From positions 1 to 64,000 of IMG/VR virus record IMGVR_UViG_3300042673_001035: a stretch of DNA of 64,000 bases, one strand, 5' to 3'. Shown piece after piece: positions 61,215 to 64,000 of the stretch. The notes beneath the pieces are model-generated. The model was given only the letters and a program-made list of their open reading frames with translations, ran no database searches and had not been told where the DNA came from. Each line of letters begins with the position of its first letter. The stretch's first letter is position 1. This DNA is from a virus. Made by a program: the position numbers and the translations under genes.

Positions 61215-61757
61215 TTATATTAATTTTCTTTTTGCTTTGTTTCTATTCCTCAATCTATTTGTGTTATCCAATAGGTGTTCATACCTTGTATTCATTATAC
61301 CTATGTAATCCTTTATTCTTTGTATGTCCTCTTTTGTATTATATATCCTTTCGTATGTAACTTGTAAGTCAATTTCTTTTATTCCATTAATTAGTTCGTT
61401 ACGATTATAAATCACATTTTCAAATTGTTTTATATATATTTCGTTTTCTATTATCCATTCATCACTTACTTCATATCCATTACGCCATTCCTTTCGTTGT
61501 GATGCTCTGGTTTGAGATATTGCACATTCCCTTGCATCCGTTCTAGTCAATCCAATTATCTTGTCCCAATTACTGAAATCAATATCTTTTATATTTTCTA
61601 TTTCATTTATCAAATATTTCACTACGATATTATCACCTTCAATAGATTCATTTGTTCGTATTGGTTCGTGTATCATTTTATATCCCAACTCCAATGCTAA
61701 CCATTCATTCAATTGATACCCACCACTTCTCGCCAATGCTATAATTAATATTCTCAT
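61215..61757 (-). CDS. Sulfotransferase-like protein (Stf0-type)
   Basis: The 180-aa protein has MRILIIALARSGGYQLNEWL (P-loop-like ARSG start of Stf0-type sulfotransferases) and KIIGLTRTDARECAISQTRA (3'-phosphate-like Arg/Ser motif). The sugar or lipid-linked acceptor is unknown. It is a third sulfotransferase-like gene, outside the main island, next to another SGNH protein. It may be co-regulated with the 62030 gene. Confidence 0.65.
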   Translation of the reverse strand: MRILIIALARSGGYQLNEWLALELGYKMIHEPIRTNESIEGDNIVVKYLINEIENIKDIDFSNWDKIIGLTRTDARECAISQTRASQRKEWRNGYEVSDEWIIENEIYIKQFENVIYNRNELINGIKEIDLQVTYERIYNTKEDIQRIKDYIGIMNTRYEHLLDNTNRLRNRNKAKRKLI

Positions 61758-61766
61758 ACTATTATT

Positions 61767-62018
61767 TTATTTGTCCATTTCGTTTTCAAAAGCTTTCATC
61801 GCTCTTTTTACATTATCCATTTCGGGTATATCTAACTTTTCACCCAATGAAACGAATCCTATTGTTAATATTGCAAATACAATACCAATACTAAATTCAA
61901 CCGCTCGTTCACTATACAATGTGTCATTTTTTGCAGTCACTCCGTTATGTGTGGTTATTTGCAACCCTAATAGTGTTTCTCTTTTACTTAAAAAGCTAAA
62001 TCCTAATTCTATTTTCAT
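61767..62018 (-). CDS. Hypothetical 83-aa membrane protein
   Basis: One or two hydrophobic stretches (VEFSIGIVFAILTIGFVSLG) in a hydrophilic frame with charged ends. Likely a small membrane protein; no family. Confidence 0.5.
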   Translation of the reverse strand: MKIELGFSFLSKRETLLGLQITTHNGVTAKNDTLYSERAVEFSIGIVFAILTIGFVSLGEKLDIPEMDNVKRAMKAFENEMDK

Positions 62019-62029
62019 ATTATATTGTT

Positions 62030-62677
62030 TTATATTATTTCTTTGTTTTTAATTCTGTTATATTTTGCTTCTAATACTTGGGATAATTTTAATTGTCCTT
62101 GTTCACTAAAATGTTTATTATCTATTTCACCATTGGTTTCATTTTTGATTATTTCAAACTCATTTAAACAATCTGCTTCTAAAGTATTTTTAAATGCTGT
62201 CCAATGTATCACATAGTTATTCTTTAATGTATGGTTTATTAAATTTATCCAATTATTAACCTCACTGTCATATTTTTTATTACTTCTATTTGCTAATAGT
62301 TTCTTTATACTATCCCTATCCATATATTCCGCATCCCTTAACATTCCATTATCATTGGGTAAATAGTTTATCCACTCTCCATTCTTATCGGTTAATCTAA
62401 ATCTAGCACTATTTGACCAACCAAATATAATTAAGTCATCTTTTTTAATTTCTTTTACAACTTTGCAAAAAGATTCAAATATAGAATAGTTATCCCAACC
62501 ACCTACACCATAATTCATTAACTTCATACCCAATCGTTCCGATAATAGTTCACCATATACTTTTGGTACATATCCTTTCCAATTTATATAATGGTGTCTC
62601 CAATGAATTACTTTACAATCTTTATTTGGTAAAAAACTTTCAGTAAAACTATCACCAAATGTCCACAATTTTAACAT
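62030..62677 (-). CDS. SGNH/GDSL-like hydrolase
   Basis: The 215-aa protein has WTFGDSFTESFLPNKDCKVI (block I), YGVGGWDNYSIFESF, FGWSNSARFRLTDKNGEW and IDNKHFSEQG (block V His). It is a clear paralogue of the 49911 gene; the two share length and block spacing. It lies between a small membrane protein gene and the degenerate G/C repeat. A sugar-ester or lipid-ester role is plausible. Confidence 0.78.
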   Translation of the reverse strand: MLKLWTFGDSFTESFLPNKDCKVIHWRHHYINWKGYVPKVYGELLSERLGMKLMNYGVGGWDNYSIFESFCKVVKEIKKDDLIIFGWSNSARFRLTDKNGEWINYLPNDNGMLRDAEYMDRDSIKKLLANRSNKKYDSEVNNWINLINHTLKNNYVIHWTAFKNTLEADCLNEFEIIKNETNGEIDNKHFSEQGQLKLSQVLEAKYNRIKNKEII

Positions 62678-62691
62678 ATTATTTTATTTAT

Positions 62692-62740
62692 ACTATCAAA
62701 AAAATTTTCACAATTCGAATGGTACTCAACCCTATCCTTT
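62692..62740 (-). repeat. Degenerate third copy of the dispersed repeat
   Basis: It shares ACTATCAAAAAAATTTTC with the 60104 element (identical apart from one base), then ACAATTCGAA, and ends CTCAACCC with only short C runs. It occupies the same kind of gap, upstream of the SGNH gene's start. It probably decayed from the same repeat family. Confidence 0.45.
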
Positions 62741-62744
62741 TTTA

Positions 62745-63092
62745 TTAAGATGGAAAATAGTTTATATTGTTATTCATTTGCGTTTGTGCTTTTGGTTTAC
62801 ATTTTACTATCAATGCTTCAAATATTAATGCGGTAAGTTCAAATGATTTTAATTTTCTACCTACAATCCATTCTCTGCCGTATTGTGTTATATCTGCACC
62901 ATCCCTTAATACTATTTCATATTCTTTTGTCGTAGTTCCGTTTCTAAATATTTTTATTGTGTATGGCATAGAATTATATGCAACTTTAAAACTATATTCC
63001 GTTTCGGTTTCTCTTACTTCACCTATTCTAAAGTCTTTGTAGTCATGTGACCAACCTTCTAACTTTTTATAGTTATTTATTGTCAAACTCAT
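62745..63092 (-). CDS. Hypothetical 115-aa beta-rich protein
   Basis: A compact protein (SLTINNYKKLEGWSHDYKDF; IKIFRNGTTTKEYEIVLRDG), possibly related to the 101-aa protein at 60178. No function is recognised. It overlaps the end of the 44-aa gene by 20 nt. Confidence 0.5.
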   Translation of the reverse strand: MSLTINNYKKLEGWSHDYKDFRIGEVRETETEYSFKVAYNSMPYTIKIFRNGTTTKEYEIVLRDGADITQYGREWIVGRKLKSFELTALIFEALIVKCKPKAQTQMNNNINYFPS

Positions 63093-63207
63093 ACACTAAA
63101 TAGTTTTGTTCTTTGTGTGTTTCAACTCTTGTAGGTTTTTGTTTTAGTAAACTATCTACTGACAATTCAATTTCATTTTTAACAATCATTTCAATTGTCC
63201 TTTGCAT
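63073..63207 (-). CDS. 44-aa hypothetical peptide
   Basis: ATG at 63205-63207, TAA at 63073-63075. The protein begins MQRTIEMIVKNEIELSVDSL and ends NYLVYEFDNK. It overlaps the 115-aa gene by 20 nt, as expected for coupled genes. No family. Confidence 0.45.
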   Translation of the reverse strand: MQRTIEMIVKNEIELSVDSLLKQKPTRVETHKEQNYLVYEFDNK

Positions 63208-63223
63208 GTATATTATTTTCACA

Positions 63224-63793
63224 CTATCCTTTTAAATCGTTTCTAATATCTTGTTTTACTTTTTCCAAATATACCATTCTTTCATTATGTGAAACAAAGG
63301 GTACACTCCAAAATTGACGGGTTTTTGTTTTAAACCAACCGAATACAAATGAATATACACCCATAACCAACCTCAATTTAACTGAATTAAAATACATTGT
63401 TAATACAGGTAATGCAGGTGCTCCATGTGTCAAATAAGTTCTAACTTTTTTATCACTCAATAAAGGTGTCGGATATCCATACACTTTTGTAACGGGTGTA
63501 AACTTATATGCAAATCCTGGTGTAAATATTTGGTCAAAGAATGCCTCCATTGCCGGCGTACATCTAAACCACCAAACGGGAGATATAAAGTAAATTCTAT
63601 CTGACCATGTTATCAACTCTTTATATTTTTTTATTTTATCCTTTCCAAAATCAAATGTTATATTTTCTTTGTATAAATCAATAACACATGTTTCCTCTTT
63701 ATTTTCTTTTAAAAAGCTTTCAATAGTTTTTTTAATACCATTGTAGCAGAAACTCTTTTTATCAGGGTGTCCTATTATAATTAAGTTTTTCAT
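63224..63793 (-). CDS. Flavodoxin-fold NAD(P)H oxidoreductase (MdaB/NQO-like)
   Basis: The 189-aa protein has KNLIIIGHPDKKSFCYNGIK (flavin phosphate loop), RIYFISPVWWFRCTPAMEAF (classic SPVWW-x3-PAxxKxFxD element of the flavodoxin_2 family), DQIFTPGFAYKF and RTYLTHGAPA. The family reduces quinones or other small electrophiles with NAD(P)H and FMN/FAD. This is unusual cargo for a phage: it may protect against oxidative stress or alter host electron flow. It lies upstream of the UvdE-like gene end, with the same direction. Confidence 0.85.
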   Translation of the reverse strand: MKNLIIIGHPDKKSFCYNGIKKTIESFLKENKEETCVIDLYKENITFDFGKDKIKKYKELITWSDRIYFISPVWWFRCTPAMEAFFDQIFTPGFAYKFTPVTKVYGYPTPLLSDKKVRTYLTHGAPALPVLTMYFNSVKLRLVMGVYSFVFGWFKTKTRQFWSVPFVSHNERMVYLEKVKQDIRNDLKG

Positions 63794-63794
63794 T

Positions 63795-64000
63795 TTATAT
63801 AAATTTTAATATTGCTAAATCTTTTTGTTTTGCTTCAACCATTATGTCCACGTCGTTATTATATGTTTCAGGTAATTTTTGAATGTAATCACTATGAGCT
63901 TGTGGTTTTACTTTTATATTGTTTTCGTGTAATGCTTTTGATTCGGAATAGTGTACTGCGGGTGTTATACCTTTGGGCCATGTTGTAATTGCTAGGTCTA
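63795..64000 (-). CDS. uvsE: UV damage endonuclease (UvdE-like), C-terminal part
   Basis: The frame is open from the window edge to TAA at 63795-63797, so only the last about 67 residues are seen. TPAVHYSESKALHENN, VKPQAHSDYIQKLPETYNND and VDIMVEAKQKDLAILKF fit the end of UvdE/UvsE: a substrate-pocket HYS, the AHSDYI metal-ligand His/Asp and the DIMxEAKxKDxAxL helix. The TIM-barrel enzyme nicks 5' of UV photoproducts. Most of the protein is outside the window, so this is a partial call. Confidence 0.72.
   Translation of the reverse strand, partial: DLAITTWPKGITPAVHYSESKALHENNIKVKPQAHSDYIQKLPETYNNDVDIMVEAKQKDLAILKFI

Noticed and set aside
1-64000. CRISPR arrays, integrase, transposases or rRNA genes
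   Set aside because: No array-like spaced repeats, recombinase motifs or rRNA sequence seen; nothing suggests lysogeny in this window.

Overview
The window is a piece of a large, AT-rich tailed-phage genome of T4-like (myovirus) type. The evidence is a baseplate set (gp6/baseplate-J-like, GPW/gp25-like, a gp5-like OB-fold hub protein), a gp55-like late sigma factor, a gp47/gp46-type recombination nuclease, and a giant tail fibre with a C-terminal S74 chaperone. Almost every gene lies on the minus strand in tightly packed, often overlapping runs; the only convincing plus-strand gene is a small ribbon-helix-helix protein at 12628. The host is probably a member of the Bacteroidetes. Starts mostly lack a Shine-Dalgarno, promoter-like sites resemble the TTTG/TAnnTTTG type of that phylum, and one protein carries an ASC-type lipobox. 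This is an inference from sequence style only.

Layout on the minus strand, described in plus coordinates. 1-8.7 kb: a surface-glycan or virion-decoration block downstream of the tail fibre, with a radical SAM enzyme, two GT7-type glycosyltransferase/LamG fusions, further glycosyltransferases, a methyltransferase and an SGNH protein. 8.7-12.5 kb: the tail fibre. 12.6-17.6 kb: the RHH protein, a fused SbcD-SbcC (gp47-gp46) protein, DnaG-type primase and T7-endonuclease-I-like resolvase. 17.6-35 kb: tail and baseplate structural genes. 35-41.5 kb: carbamoyltransferase, late sigma factor, peptide deformylase, a nucleotidyltransferase, membrane proteins, Hsp20 and an HD hydrolase. 41.5-51.4 kb: a dense modification island with four 2OG-Fe(II) oxygenases, two SGNH proteins, two radical SAM enzymes (one B12-binding), two sulfotransferase-like proteins and an odd ATP-grasp/Hint-like protein with a Cys-rich tail. 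51.4-64 kb: mostly small early-type genes, many short membrane peptides, a GIY-YIG protein, an SprT-like protein, a tRNA-like gene, another sulfotransferase-like protein and SGNH protein, a flavodoxin-fold reductase, and at the edge the end of a UvdE-type UV endonuclease.

Non-coding signals stand out. Seven copies of a fixed-length 31-nt promoter-like box precede operons. A TATTTATA box sits just ahead of several structural genes. A G/C-tract dispersed repeat occurs at 50.6, 60.1 and (degenerate) 62.7 kb. A 58-nt element at 53.5 kb can fold as a three-way junction. An 811-bp gene-free stretch at 58.1-58.9 kb holds six 20-bp iteron-like repeats and is the best candidate for a replication origin or master control region.

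Taken together, the window encodes late virion assembly plus an unusually large enzyme kit for chemically decorating a substrate that is not identified: perhaps tail-fibre or capsid glycans, a host surface polymer, or a ribosomal peptide. The two modification blocks (1-8.7 and 41.5-51.4 kb) are the most likely place for undescribed biology.
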